Part shown: positions 1-9,190 of the stretch, piece by piece
How the letters are laid out: each line of letters opens with the position of its first letter
Numbering within the stretch: the first letter of the stretch is position 1
NCBI GenBank assembly: GCA_017616735.1
Contig: JAFZXP010000075.1
Location: forward strand, 1 to 35,226
Reading direction: 5' to 3'
Length of the DNA stretch: 35,226 nucleotides
From: Bacteroidales bacterium
GTDB taxonomy: Bacteria > Bacteroidota > Bacteroidia > Bacteroidales > F082
Translations under genes and position numbers: made by a program
The notes under the pieces: generated by a model
Told to the model about the DNA's origin: nothing
Seen by the model: only the letters and a program-made list of their open reading frames with translations
The model's database searches: none

Positions 1-1173
1 ATGAGCTTCATGCCTAACTCGGGTGCCAGCGGCGAATATGCCGGTCTGCTCACCATCCGTCGTTACCAAGAGGCCAACGGTCAGGGTCACCGCAACATCT
101 GCTTGATCCCCGCTTCAGCCCACGGTACCAACCCCGCTTCAGCCGCTATGGCTGGCATGCAAGTGGTGGTGGTTGCTTGCGACGAGCACGGCAACATCAA
201 CCTTGAGGACGCTAAAGCTAAGGCTGAACAATACAAGGATAACCTGGCCGCCTTCATGGTCACCTATCCTTCCACTCATGGCATCTATGAGGATGGCATC
301 CGCACCCTCGTGAAACTCGTTCACGACAACGGCGGTCAAGTCTACATGGACGGTGCCAACATGAACGCCCAGGTCGGCTTGACCAGCCCAGGCTTCATCG
401 GTGCTGACGTGTGCCACCTCAACCTGCACAAGACCTTCGCTATTCCTCACGGCGGTGGCGGTCCTGGTGTTGGTCCTATCGGTGTTGCCGAACATCTGAA
501 ACCTTACCTGCCCTCTCACATCCTGTTCCATTGCGGTGGCGACAAGCAGGAAGGCGCTGTTTCAGCCGCTCCGTTCGGTAGTGCACAGATTCTCACCATC
601 ACCTACTGCTACATCAAGATGCTGGGTGGTGAAGGCCTGAAGAAAGCCACTATGGGTGCCATCATGAACGCCAACTACCTGAAGGAAAGACTGAAGGACT
701 ACTATCCGATTCTGTATACCGGCAACCACGGCCATGTGGCTCACGAGATGATTCTCGACATCAACGGCATCAATAAGACTGTTGGTGTTGCCGCTATCGA
801 TATTGCAAAACGTCTGATGGACTACGGCTTCCACGCACCGACAGTGGCATTCCCGGTTCACGAGACTTTGATGGTCGAACCTACCGAGAGCGAGCCATTG
901 GCCGAACTCGATAGACTCGTTGACGCTATGATCAAGATTCGTCAGGAAATCAAGGACATCGAAGACGGTAAAGCACCTCAGGGCGACAATATCATCTCAC
1001 ACGCTCCTTACACAGCCGAGATGTTGATGGCCAACGACTGGAACTTCCCATTCAGCCGTGAAGAGGCTGGCTTCCCGCTCAAGAGCGATGTTCAGGATAA
1101 ATACTTCCCGCACGTCACCCGTATCGACGACGCCTTCGGCGACAGAAATCTGGTTTGCAGAGTGATGGAGTAA
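1..1173 (+). CDS. gcvP: Glycine dehydrogenase (decarboxylating), C-terminal part
   Basis: This is the P protein of the glycine cleavage system, a PLP enzyme that decarboxylates glycine and passes the aminomethyl group to the lipoyl H protein. Only the last ~390 residues are present; full P proteins are about 950 residues, so the gene begins before the window and the ATG at base 1 is an internal methionine. Visible hallmarks are the [12 protein letters not shown] segment, the PLP-lysine motif [18 protein letters not shown] (Lys at codon 144 here) and the [21 protein letters not shown] segment. The stop is followed by a heptamer repeat array and a strong hairpin terminator. Family assignment is secure. 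Confidence 0.97.
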   Translation: MSFMPNSGASGEYAGLLTIRRYQEANGQGHRNICLIPASAHGTNPASAAMAGMQVVVVACDEHGNINLEDAKAKAEQYKDNLAAFMVTYPSTHGIYEDGIRTLVKLVHDNGGQVYMDGANMNAQVGLTSPGFIGADVCHLNLHKTFAIPHGGGGPGVGPIGVAEHLKPYLPSHILFHCGGDKQEGAVSAAPFGSAQILTITYCYIKMLGGEGLKKATMGAIMNANYLKERLKDYYPILYTGNHGHVAHEMILDINGINKTVGVAAIDIAKRLMDYGFHAPTVAFPVHETLMVEPTESEPLAELDRLVDAMIKIRQEIKDIEDGKAPQGDNIISHAPYTAEMLMANDWNFPFSREEAGFPLKSDVQDKYFPHVTRIDDAFGDRNLVCRVME

Positions 1174-1175
1174 GA

Positions 1176-1205
1176 GACTTTAGCCTTTAGACATTAGACG
1201 TTAGT
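1176..1205. repeat. Heptamer tandem array 1 (GACnTTA units)
   Basis: Four 7-bp units (GACTTTA, GCCTTTA, GACATTA, GACGTTA) start 3 bp after the gcvP stop and run into the terminator hairpin. The reverse complement has the form TAAnGnC shared with the other arrays in this window. Confidence 0.85.
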
Positions 1206-1206
1206 C

Positions 1207-1245
1207 AAATAGCCGTTAGGTTTGCAACCCAACGGCTATTTTTTA
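1207..1245 (+). terminator. Intrinsic terminator of gcvP
   Basis: AATAGCCGTT (1208-1217) pairs with AACGGCTATT (1231-1240) and is followed by a T run. It closes the gcvP transcript. Confidence 0.85.
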
Positions 1246-1259
1246 TATTAATATCGATT

Positions 1260-1293
1260 CAAAAATAGAGCCGCTTTGTCAGAAGCGGCTCTA
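1260..1293 (-). terminator. Intrinsic terminator of the large T9SS cargo gene
   Basis: TAGAGCCGCTT (1266-1276) pairs with AAGCGGCTCTA (1283-1293). Read on the minus strand the stem is followed by ATTTTT, so it terminates the minus-strand gene that stops at 1322. Confidence 0.85.
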
Positions 1294-1335
1294 CTAAAGA
1301 CTAAAGACTAAAGACTAAAGTCTAACGACTAACGA
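1294..1335. repeat. Heptamer tandem array 2 (CTAAAGA/CTAACGA)
   Basis: Six 7-bp units: CTAAAGA three times, CTAAAGT, then CTAACGA twice. On the minus strand the array supplies the TAG stop and the last codons (Val-Ser-Arg) of the 2277-residue protein. Confidence 0.9.
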
Positions 1336-4300
1336 CTACCTTAACTCCCATCATCTCCTTGCCATCAGCGATTCTAATGATATAGACGCCTTCGGCGAGG
1401 TTGTGACGGATTACGTTGCTGCCTGTAGCGATTGTCGCGCTCAGCACTGGCTGTCCGAGGATGTTGTATACCTCAACGTTTAATGCGGCGTTGAAGTTGT
1501 TTTCAATCATCAGCTCGTTCACGTTGTTCCACACGCTGACGCTGTAGGCGAGAGATTCGCCAATGCCATCGTCGCTGACTGTGCCGCTGACTGTCACTGT
1601 TGTTGTAACGTCATCGTTAACATCAATGGTGATGATGCCTTCGTAATTACCAACTTCTTCGCCGTTGAGTCTTACGTAGACTGTTGTCGGCTCGAGTGTC
1701 GGCTCGCTGACAGGAACTGTTATCGAAGCGCTGGTGTACAGCTCGCCGTCCAATGAAATCTCGAAGTCGCTGTTGTCGAGTGTCAATGTCAGGAAGCCTT
1801 CCGGCAGGTTGCCGCCGTTCACCACGAATGTCTGAGCTTCTGACGGACCGTAACCAATCACGTGTGTCAAACCGCTCAAAACGTTAGGTGTAGCTGTGAG
1901 ATACGGATCGGTGCCCATGTTGGCGATAATCATGATGTCGTCAACCTCCCAAGCTGCTGCTCCGTCATTGAGAGTGCTGATGTAACGGAATCCGATGTTG
2001 CACATCATGCCGCCGAAGCCATTGAGTGAAATCAATCCTGACTCTGTCCAGCTGTAGCCGCCTGTCGACATTTCATATGTCAGCGGAATCCATTCGGCTG
2101 CTGTAGGATCCTGACCGTCGTAGTCGTTGGTGAAGTAGAGCTCGAGATCCGGACCGCTGTAGTTCTTGGCGTTCATGAATGTAAGTGTCACGTTCTGTCC
2201 TGCATACTGGTTCAAATTGAATGCAGGTGAGATGCACCACTGCTCATTGTCGGTGTCGTCGTTGTAACCGTTGGCGTAAGCGTAGTGGTTGTTGTTGTAT
2301 GTAGCAACCGACCATGGTTTGTTGCCTTCCACTGTCACAAATTCCCAACCGTTCATTTCGCCTTCCCAATCCTGTTCAAGGATAATCACGACATCGCTCA
2401 TGATGATGTAGCTGGCTGTGGCGATAGCACTGTTGTCGTAGCCTTCCATCATGGCGATGGCTTTGATGGTCATGTCTTCGTCAACAATAATGGCTTCGGT
2501 GTAGACTGTCGATGCGGCTGTCGGGTCGCTGCCGTCCAATGTGTAGTAAATTGTTGCGCCTTCTGTCGAACATGTGATTTCAACTTCGATAGCTTCGTAG
2601 TATGTGCCTGATGCCATGCTGAACACCGGTGTCGCCACGGTAGGAGTGACCGAGCCACCTTGCACGAACAGGTCGAGATAGAAGTTGTAGTCGGAATTTG
2701 CGAGGTTTTGTGTCGAGTAAGCTCCGAACTTGTGTGAAGCGTTCTTTGCGATGCCACGGTTTGTGGTGGTGCCGTTGGTGATTACGAAACCTGTGTAGTT
2801 AGGAATCATAGCGCCTTCTTCAGATGTTTCGAGAGCAATGTTCCATTCGGTGTTCACGTTGCCGGCGAAGTTGGTGCTGCTGCTGTAGCCGAGGCTGTCG
2901 CCCTCTGCGTTCACGAGGATGATGACATCGCCGTCGAGTGTCACATTCCAAAGGTATGTGTCGGCGTCGTCAGCAATCTCGGCAGGAAGTGTTTCGACAC
3001 CGCCGTTGTTGACAGAAGTGAAGAGCACTCCGTCAGGTTTGCCTGAAACCACTGCCGGCATTGCATAGTAACCGTTGCCTATAGTAGCATCGTAACGTGC
3101 TGCAAGAATCACTTGATCGCCGTTGGCCAGGCCGCTGAGCGAGTAGATTCTGTTCCAGTCATCGCCAGGAACCGGCTGCTCGGTAACTGTACCGCTTAAT
3201 GTCACTGTTGCTTCATTACCTGAAGACGCATAGATGTTAACAGTCTCGTTGTACTGACCGATTTCTGTACCGTTCAATCTGACGTAGATCGTGGTGGCTT
3301 CAAGGTTTGTGACATCCTCGAAGAAGATCTCGTCGTCATATTCTTCGTCGTCAAGAGAAATCTCAAATGGACTATAAACAGACACGTTTATGCTACCTGT
3401 TGTTCCGCCTGGTGCTGGAGAGATATTGCCTGCTGTCAAAACAAATGTCTGCGATGCTGATGGACCTTCGTCAATATGGTGTGTGAATCCGCTCAAAGCG
3501 CTAGGTGTCACTGTCAGATATGGATCTGAAGTGAATCCCATCAATGTCACATCATCAACCTCCCAAGCTGCAGCCTCAGTCTCTGTTGAAGTGTACTTGA
3601 ACCCGATGTAGCAGTTTTCACCTGTGAAGTCGGCCAAGTCGATAGTGCCTGATTCAGCCCATGCAAATGAGCCTGTCGATTTGACGAACTCGAGTGCGAC
3701 CCATGTTGCTGTTGCTGGGTGTTCACCGTCGTAGTCGTTCGAGAAGAACAGCTCCAAATCAGGACCGCTGTAGTTCTTGGCATTTCTGAATGTCAATGTG
3801 ACGTTGCTGTAAGCGCTGATGTTGAATGCGGGTGAGATGCACCACTGGGTGTTGGCGCCGCCGTTGTAGCCGTTGCCGTAAGCGTAATGGTTGCCGCTGT
3901 ACGATGCAATTGTCCAAGGCTTGCTGCCTTCCACTGTTACAAACGACCAGCCGTTCATGCCGTTCTCCCAATCTTGCTGGAAGATGGTGACTGCACCTAT
4001 TATAATATTATACTCGGCTGTGGCGATGTTACTGTTTTCGTAACCTTCCTTCATGGCGATAGCCTTGATGGTTACATTGCTGGCCACTTCAATAGCTTCG
4101 GTATATACTGTGCTGTTGGCTGTCGGGTCGCTGCCATCCAGAGTGTAGTAGATGGTTGCATCGGCTGTGCTGCAAGCAATCTCAACATACTGAGTATCGA
4201 AGTATGTGCCGCCTTCAGGATTGAAGGTTGGAGTGGCGCATGTAAGTGTGCCGCCGCCTTCGGTAGCGAACATGTCGAGGAAGAAGTTGTAGTTGTTGGC

Positions 4301-7300
4301 AGTCATGTTCTGGGTGTGGTATGGGCCGAAGTTGTGGTTGCTGTTCAGGGCGATTGCTCTGACTGCATTGTTCACGTTAGTCACGACAAAGCCGCCGTAG
4401 TTAGGAACCATGGCTCCTTCTTCTGAAGTCTGGTAGGTGATGGCCCAGGCTGTGTTGTCACCGCCTGTTGAGAAGTTGGTGCTGCTGGTGTAGCCGAGCA
4501 CTTCACCGGCGTGGTTGGTGAAGATGTAATTGCTGCCGTCGATTTCCACGGTCCAGAAGTAGATGCTGTCGGCGTCTGCGATTGTGGTCGGCAGAGTCTC
4601 GCCTGAGGCAGATGTGGCGCTGGTGAACAACACACCGGTTGGTTTGCCCGATGCCTGTGCTGTCATTGCATAATAGTCGTTGGCATTATCGTCGAAACGT
4701 GCAGCGAACACCACCTTCGAACCGTTGCTGATTTGTGAGAGATCGGTGATGCGGGTGTAGTTGCTTGGCTGCACCGGCTCAATCACGTCGCCGCTTACTT
4801 CAACTGATATCGTCTGAGCGCCTTCTGAGCTCATGGTTAAGCTTTCGGTGTATGTTCCGATTTCCAAACCGGCTTTAAGTCTGACATAGATGTGGATGTT
4901 GTTGAATGTGGCAGCTCCGCTGATTCTGATTGAGGTTTCAGGTGTGAAGTAATTGCCGCCCACTGATGAGATCTCGAAGTTTTCTGATGGATAGACATAA
5001 GCTGCGCCTGTGAGGTTGCTTGCACTCAAATCGAACGATTTGATTTGTGACGGGCCTTCGCCTTCCTGATAGCTGAAACCTGTCAAGCTGGTCGGGTTGG
5101 CCACCAGAGTAGGATACACAGGGTGTTCGAAGGTTACGTCGTCAGCGCTGTTGATGCGCAACTGTGGAGCGTTGTAGCATCCCAAAACACCGGTCACTGT
5201 CACGATGTCGTTTTCCAAAAGGCCTTCAACTGCAGGCATCTTGTAAAGGTTCAATGTGCTTTCGCCTTGTGTGATAGGGGTGTTGCCGCTTGTGTTGATA
5301 GTGCCAATTGTAGCCTCAACGATTTGTACGCGCGTCGACTGCAACATGTTGTCGCCTGCGTAGTCAGCCAAAATCTCGGCAATTGTCTTTACGGCCACAG
5401 GCAGTGTGTTGCCGTTTGAAACTATAACAAACTGGTTGGCGTCGTTGCCTTTGATTCCTGTGAGCTCGACAAGGCCGCTGTATGTTGTCTTCTTACCGTA
5501 TCCCATAACCATGTCACCAAGTGCCAAAGTTGCAGGAACGGTGTTGTTGTTAAGATAGAGGTCGATACCGGCTGTTTCGTCCTGTACGTAGACGTTGCGT
5601 CCGTCGATGAATGTCACAACACCCTGAACCAGAGCATATTGGTTGTTGGCCAAAGCTCTTGCGGCGGCTATTGTCATCTGCTCGACAATGGTGTAGGTGG
5701 CTGATGCGATTGAACTGTTGTTCATGCCTTCTTTTACAGCCATGGCCTTGATGGTGGCTGTAGCGTTCACTGCAATAGCCTCTGAGTAGACGTTGCTGTT
5801 GACTGTCGGATCTGTGCCATCGGTTGTGTAGTAAATTGTCGCACCCTCGGTGGCGCATGCCAAAGTCACCTGCTGGGCTGTGATGAATGTGCCGGCTGCA
5901 GGGGTGAAGGTAGGTGTTGCCACAGTTGCCAATTCAGTAAATGTTGCATTCACTGTGACATCAGAGGCTGGCATAACAAACTGCATCGTTGTCTGATTGA
6001 TGTTGGTTGTTGTGGTGCCGTATGTGTATGTCAAAGTTGACAACTCATATCCTGATGCAGGTTGAGCTGTCACTGTAATTGTGGCGCCTTCTTCAGCTGA
6101 TGTAGGAGCTGCTGTCACTGTACCATTGGTGATGCCTTCGGCGATGCTAACAGTGTAATATGTAGGTGTCGGTGGGGTAGGGACGTCACCTGCTTTGTAC
6201 AAGTAAACATCCAACTGACCGCTGCCATAGCATGAGAATGGAGAACCATTAGTGTTGAGTCTTATCCAGTTGCGGGTGTTGGTACCTTGTGCCTTGATGG
6301 TCGCAACGCCACTCGATTCGATTTCGATGGTCCACAATCCGTTGGCATCGTTTTCTGCCTGAACCTTCAAATAATTCGATGATGAACTTGCAGCATAGAG
6401 ATAACCCTCATTAACAGCATCATACAATGTCCACTTGCCGTCGGTCTGACCTAAGGTCAACTCAAAAACGCCGCCTTCATTGGTGGTTGCAGGTGTTAAT
6501 GTGATGACGTTTTCAACTGGGGTCACGTCGACAGACGGTCTGTTGTTTGTGCCTTGCTTGCCTAATGCCTTATAGTTTTCACCCTTGATACCTACGATGA
6601 TGTATTTATCGCCAGCAATCAAAGCGTTAGCATTGGTAATCAGCGTGTAAGCGGTTTCCTGTGCAGGTGGAGTAGGCTGTGTAATCTCATAAACTGCTGT
6701 GGCAATCTCGCTGTTGTTCATTCCCGACTTCACGGCCATTGCCTTCACTGTGGTGTTCTCACTGATGGCGATGGCAGCGGTATAGGTAGTGCTGTTTGCG
6801 GTTGGGTCAGTGCCATCCAAGGTGTAATGGATGGTAGCGCCTTCAGTAGCGCAAGCAATTGTAACGTTCTGTGCCTCGGTATATGTTCCTGCTGCTGGTG
6901 TGAATGTAGGTGTTGCAACGGTCTCTATTGGTGTAATAACTTCTTCAAAGTCATCAGCGCTACGTGGAGCGACCTGCTTTACAGAATTACCGCTCTGCCA
7001 ATAAACAATGTAAACGCCGTTGACGTTGTATTGCTTACCGCTTTCCAACGATGAAATTGGGTTAGGGTTGAGATTGAAGTTGTTGTAAGGTGTGATTGTG
7101 TTTTCTGAATTATCAACAAATGTCGAGCCATTGTATGTCAATGTACCCAAATTGACAGGAGTACCGTAGTTTCTCACTTCAAGAGCATTGATTGTTGTGG
7201 TTAAAGTTGGAACCTCTTGCCCAGATGTTACAGTCAAATCTGTTGCCTTAACGCCTGTAAGCTCCGCATAATGGTTTTGATACAGTAATGCGTTACAAAC

Positions 7301-8155
7301 CACTGTGCCATTGAGTTTGTCGCCGGCTGTGAATCCGTGACTATTCTGGTATATCACAAAACCATACTGTCCGTCTGTGATGATGGCCTGTCCGCCTTTA
7401 ACTCCTGAAACATACCAATTGTTAAATGTTACACTAACTTGTGTGGCTGTCGTTCCAACAGATTCGGCAAAATCCCACAATCCTGCAACGGTCGTGATTG
7501 ATGTTAACTGCTGGATGGTGTATGTCGCTGTCGCAATATTACTGTTGTCCATTCCCGTCTTCACAGCCATTGCTTTCACTGTTGTTGTCGCGCTGATGGC
7601 GATAGGAGTGGAGTAGGTGGCGCTTGCTGTTGTAGGGTCGTTGCCATCCACAGTGTAATGAATTGTGGCACCGTCGGTTGTGCAGGCAATAGTCACATTC
7701 TGAGCTTCATAGTATGTTCCAGCTGCCGGTGAGAAGGTTGGAGTGGCAACAGTCTGTTGACCGCTGCCATTTGAATAAGTCACTACTATTGACGAAAAAC
7801 GTGCCTGACTGCCTAATGTCTGTGACCATTCGTTTGTTGACAGTCCTGTGTATGATGCATCCAAACCTCCGGTGTAAGAAGAACCGGCAAATGTGAAATC
7901 AATCTGTGTAATGGTGTTTGTTGAAGAGATGGTGATGACGCCGTTTTTGTAACAACGAATTTGTGTGGTGACAAAACCTTTGTCGCAACTAAAAGTAACA
8001 CCATCCACAGTAGCTTCAATTAGACTTCCTGTTCCTGATGTACCAGTTTGATCCCAACTGGTTGATGTAGTGAAAGTAGCTGTCTGTGCATAGCAAATGC
8101 TACTTGTCATCAACAGCCAAAATGCTGCTAAAAGAAAAGTAAATTTTCGTTTCAT
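1322..8155 (-). CDS. Giant multi-domain secreted protein with T9SS sorting domain
   Basis: A 2277-residue exported protein. Residues 1-23 are a signal peptide (cut expected after CYA). Five chitobiase/hexosaminidase C-terminal-like repeats begin near residues 136, 411, 743, 1307 and 1840, each with an ATPTF...GTY start and an ATIYYTxDGxDPT core. Other modules include OB-fold-like segments (about 230-400 and from 828), an InlB-type repeat (about 668-740), and two choice-of-anchor-J/cleaved-adhesin-like domains near 1390 and 1924 (DWENGMNGWSFVTVEG and DWEGEMNGWEFVTVEG). Residues about 2200-2277 form a type A T9SS sorting domain (VEVYNILGQPVLSA, EGVYIIRI). The protein is probably exported by T9SS and held at or released from the surface. 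No catalytic domain is recognised; a binding or adhesin role is inference. The region from about 1133 to 2190 reads as two copies of a ~535-residue unit. A promoter and a terminator bracket it as a single gene. Confidence 0.85.
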   Translation of the reverse strand: MKRKFTFLLAAFWLLMTSSICYAQTATFTTSTSWDQTGTSGTGSLIEATVDGVTFSCDKGFVTTQIRCYKNGVITISSTNTITQIDFTFAGSSYTGGLDASYTGLSTNEWSQTLGSQARFSSIVVTYSNGSGQQTVATPTFSPAAGTYYEAQNVTIACTTDGATIHYTVDGNDPTTASATYSTPIAISATTTVKAMAVKTGMDNSNIATATYTIQQLTSITTVAGLWDFAESVGTTATQVSVTFNNWYVSGVKGGQAIITDGQYGFVIYQNSHGFTAGDKLNGTVVCNALLYQNHYAELTGVKATDLTVTSGQEVPTLTTTINALEVRNYGTPVNLGTLTYNGSTFVDNSENTITPYNNFNLNPNPISSLESGKQYNVNGVYIVYWQSGNSVKQVAPRSADDFEEVITPIETVATPTFTPAAGTYTEAQNVTIACATEGATIHYTLDGTDPTANSTTYTAAIAISENTTVKAMAVKSGMNNSEIATAVYEITQPTPPAQETAYTLITNANALIAGDKYIIVGIKGENYKALGKQGTNNRPSVDVTPVENVITLTPATTNEGGVFELTLGQTDGKWTLYDAVNEGYLYAASSSSNYLKVQAENDANGLWTIEIESSGVATIKAQGTNTRNWIRLNTNGSPFSCYGSGQLDVYLYKAGDVPTPPTPTYYTVSIAEGITNGTVTAAPTSAEEGATITVTAQPASGYELSTLTYTYGTTTTNINQTTMQFVMPASDVTVNATFTELATVATPTFTPAAGTFITAQQVTLACATEGATIYYTTDGTDPTVNSNVYSEAIAVNATATIKAMAVKEGMNNSSIASATYTIVEQMTIAAARALANNQYALVQGVVTFIDGRNVYVQDETAGIDLYLNNNTVPATLALGDMVMGYGKKTTYSGLVELTGIKGNDANQFVIVSNGNTLPVAVKTIAEILADYAGDNMLQSTRVQIVEATIGTINTSGNTPITQGESTLNLYKMPAVEGLLENDIVTVTGVLGCYNAPQLRINSADDVTFEHPVYPTLVANPTSLTGFSYQEGEGPSQIKSFDLSASNLTGAAYVYPSENFEISSVGGNYFTPETSIRISGAATFNNIHIYVRLKAGLEIGTYTESLTMSSEGAQTISVEVSGDVIEPVQPSNYTRITDLSQISNGSKVVFAARFDDNANDYYAMTAQASGKPTGVLFTSATSASGETLPTTIADADSIYFWTVEIDGSNYIFTNHAGEVLGYTSSTNFSTGGDNTAWAITYQTSEEGAMVPNYGGFVVTNVNNAVRAIALNSNHNFGPYHTQNMTANNYNFFLDMFATEGGGTLTCATPTFNPEGGTYFDTQYVEIACSTADATIYYTLDGSDPTANSTVYTEAIEVASNVTIKAIAMKEGYENSNIATAEYNIIIGAVTIFQQDWENGMNGWSFVTVEGSKPWTIASYSGNHYAYGNGYNGGANTQWCISPAFNISAYSNVTLTFRNAKNYSGPDLELFFSNDYDGEHPATATWVALEFVKSTGSFAWAESGTIDLADFTGENCYIGFKYTSTETEAAAWEVDDVTLMGFTSDPYLTVTPSALSGFTHHIDEGPSASQTFVLTAGNISPAPGGTTGSINVSVYSPFEISLDDEEYDDEIFFEDVTNLEATTIYVRLNGTEIGQYNETVNIYASSGNEATVTLSGTVTEQPVPGDDWNRIYSLSGLANGDQVILAARYDATIGNGYYAMPAVVSGKPDGVLFTSVNNGGVETLPAEIADDADTYLWNVTLDGDVIILVNAEGDSLGYSSSTNFAGNVNTEWNIALETSEEGAMIPNYTGFVITNGTTTNRGIAKNASHKFGAYSTQNLANSDYNFYLDLFVQGGSVTPTVATPVFSMASGTYYEAIEVEITCSTEGATIYYTLDGSDPTAASTVYTEAIIVDEDMTIKAIAMMEGYDNSAIATASYIIMSDVVIILEQDWEGEMNGWEFVTVEGNKPWSVATYNNNHYAYANGYNDDTDNEQWCISPAFNLNQYAGQNVTLTFMNAKNYSGPDLELYFTNDYDGQDPTAAEWIPLTYEMSTGGYSWTESGLISLNGFGGMMCNIGFRYISTLNDGAAAWEVDDIMIIANMGTDPYLTATPNVLSGLTHVIGYGPSEAQTFVVNGGNLPEGFLTLTLDNSDFEISLDGELYTSASITVPVSEPTLEPTTVYVRLNGEEVGNYEGIITIDVNDDVTTTVTVSGTVSDDGIGESLAYSVSVWNNVNELMIENNFNAALNVEVYNILGQPVLSATIATGSNVIRHNLAEGVYIIRIADGKEMMGVKVVVSR

Positions 8156-8219
8156 TTTGTTGAATTTTTATTGTTATTATATCTATTTTTACCTATTCCC
8201 ACCAAGTATAATAATTCTA

Positions 8220-8250
8220 CAAAATTACAACAAAATAATCATTTAACCAA
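8220..8250 (-). promoter_or_regulatory. Bacteroidetes-type promoter for the large cargo gene
   Basis: On the minus strand, TTG (8248-8250, within GTTTG), 20 bp, then TAATTTTG (8220-8227). This fits the Bacteroides sigma-ABfr form and leaves a leader of about 60 nt. Confidence 0.75.
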
Positions 8251-8262
8251 ACAAAAACACAA

Positions 8263-8308
8263 AAAAATGTTGATAACTCGCAAAAGTTGCGAAGTTATCA
8301 ACATTTTT
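8263..8308 (-). terminator. Hairpin terminator after the TIGR02757 gene
   Basis: AAAAATGTTGATAACT-CGCAA pairs with TTGCGAAGTTATCAACATTTTT with a single bulge and a 3-nt loop. A/T runs flank both sides, so it could work in either direction. Its place between two minus-strand genes makes it the terminator of the upstream one. Confidence 0.85.
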
Positions 8309-8330
8309 AAGGTTTTAAGGCTTGGTAGAA

Positions 8331-9095
8331 TTACATCAATTCCACTCCAAATAAAGCAAAATCATACTTTACCGGATCCTCAGCGTCAAACTCCCTCAAT
8401 CTTGTAGTCAGCAGTTCAACGGTTTGCCGGTCGTTGCTTTTGCGGTCAATCAGTCCCAAATTTCGCGACACTCTGGCCACATGCACATCCAAAGGTATCA
8501 TCAAGTCTTTTGGTTGCAGGCGTTTCCACACTCCCAAATCAACTATGCCGTCATTCCTAACCAGCCATCGCAATGCCATATGCAGCCTCTTGCACGCCGA
8601 ACCTTTCTTGGGCTCGTCGCAACATGGGTTGGATATGTGTTTGCTGGCGCATCCGTTGGCTTGGGATATCAAATCCCTGAAAGTTTGAATTCCTTTCCAA
8701 ACGTCATGTTCCTCATTATAAAAAATATTCTCTAAACTATTGTTACTGCGACCACCTGCGGGAATCTCGTATAAATACTTCAAGCCACGGCAATAATACA
8801 TCAAATCGCGGTTGAAAAACGTTCTGTGGACACATTTGTCGGGCTTCAGTGTCTTGAATCCCTCCGACATTATGTAGTCGTATGGCGACCGACCCATTAC
8901 TTCCAGCATGCGGTTGGCTGAATTGAGAATCATTTTTCTGTTACCCCAGGCAATGGTTGCCACCAGAAACGACACGATTTCCACGTCGTGAATGTCGGAA
9001 TACCTGTGCGGAAACTGCACCGGGTCGTCTTTGATAAACGCCTCGGTGTTGTTTTTAGCCACCAACTCGTCCAGATAATTCTTCAAATTCTCCAT
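8331..9095 (-). CDS. TIGR02757 (DUF2400) family protein
   Basis: A 254-residue conserved protein common in Bacteroidetes and other bacteria; its biochemical role is not established to my knowledge. Family hallmarks are the DPVQFPHRYSD motif, then EIVSFLVATIAWGNRKMI near the N-terminus, and DPVKYDFALFGVE at the C-terminus. The segment PLDVHVARVSRNLGL (Asp at residue 203) resembles the catalytic-Asp segment of endonuclease III-type HhH-GPD glycosylases, so a DNA-repair-like fold is a reasonable but unproven inference. I chose the ATG at 9095 rather than the one 15 codons upstream because a TAnnTTTG element (9110-9117) lies between them and family similarity begins at MENLKNYLDELV. Confidence 0.85.
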   Translation of the reverse strand: MENLKNYLDELVAKNNTEAFIKDDPVQFPHRYSDIHDVEIVSFLVATIAWGNRKMILNSANRMLEVMGRSPYDYIMSEGFKTLKPDKCVHRTFFNRDLMYYCRGLKYLYEIPAGGRSNNSLENIFYNEEHDVWKGIQTFRDLISQANGCASKHISNPCCDEPKKGSACKRLHMALRWLVRNDGIVDLGVWKRLQPKDLMIPLDVHVARVSRNLGLIDRKSNDRQTVELLTTRLREFDAEDPVKYDFALFGVELM

Positions 9096-9109
9096 AACAA
9101 TTTTTTTTG

Positions 9110-9140
9110 CAAATATATAAAAAATGTAGGGGCAAATCAA
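9110..9140 (-). promoter_or_regulatory. Promoter of the TIGR02757 gene, overlapping an upstream terminator
   Basis: Minus-strand TATATTTG (9110-9117) with TTG (9138-9140) 20 bp upstream. The -33 box lies inside the hairpin of the preceding gene's terminator. The leader to the ATG at 9095 is only about 10 nt. Confidence 0.75.
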
Positions 9141-9152
9141 TTTGCCCCTACA
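9118..9152 (-). terminator. Terminator of the Asp-box T9SS cargo gene
   Basis: A near-perfect 28-bp palindrome (9125-9152): TGTAGGGGCAAAT, 2-nt centre, ATTTGCCCCTACA. On the minus strand TTTTTTA follows. Its GTAGGGGC...GCCCCTAC ends resemble dispersed palindromic repeats seen in other genomes; that similarity is from memory only. Confidence 0.85.
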
Positions 9153-9155
9153 AAA

Positions 9156-9190
9156 TCTAACGTCTAATGTCTAACGTCTAAAGTCTAATT
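9156..9190. repeat. Heptamer tandem array 3 (TCTAAnG)
   Basis: Five 7-bp units (TCTAACG, TCTAATG, TCTAACG, TCTAAAG, TCTAATT). The last unit overlaps the TAA stop of the minus-strand gene ending at 9189. Confidence 0.9.

Noticed and set aside
139-531. A 130-codon minus-strand frame inside gcvP
   Set aside because: It is a complement of highly conserved P-protein sequence with biased His/Val content; there is no evidence of its own expression.
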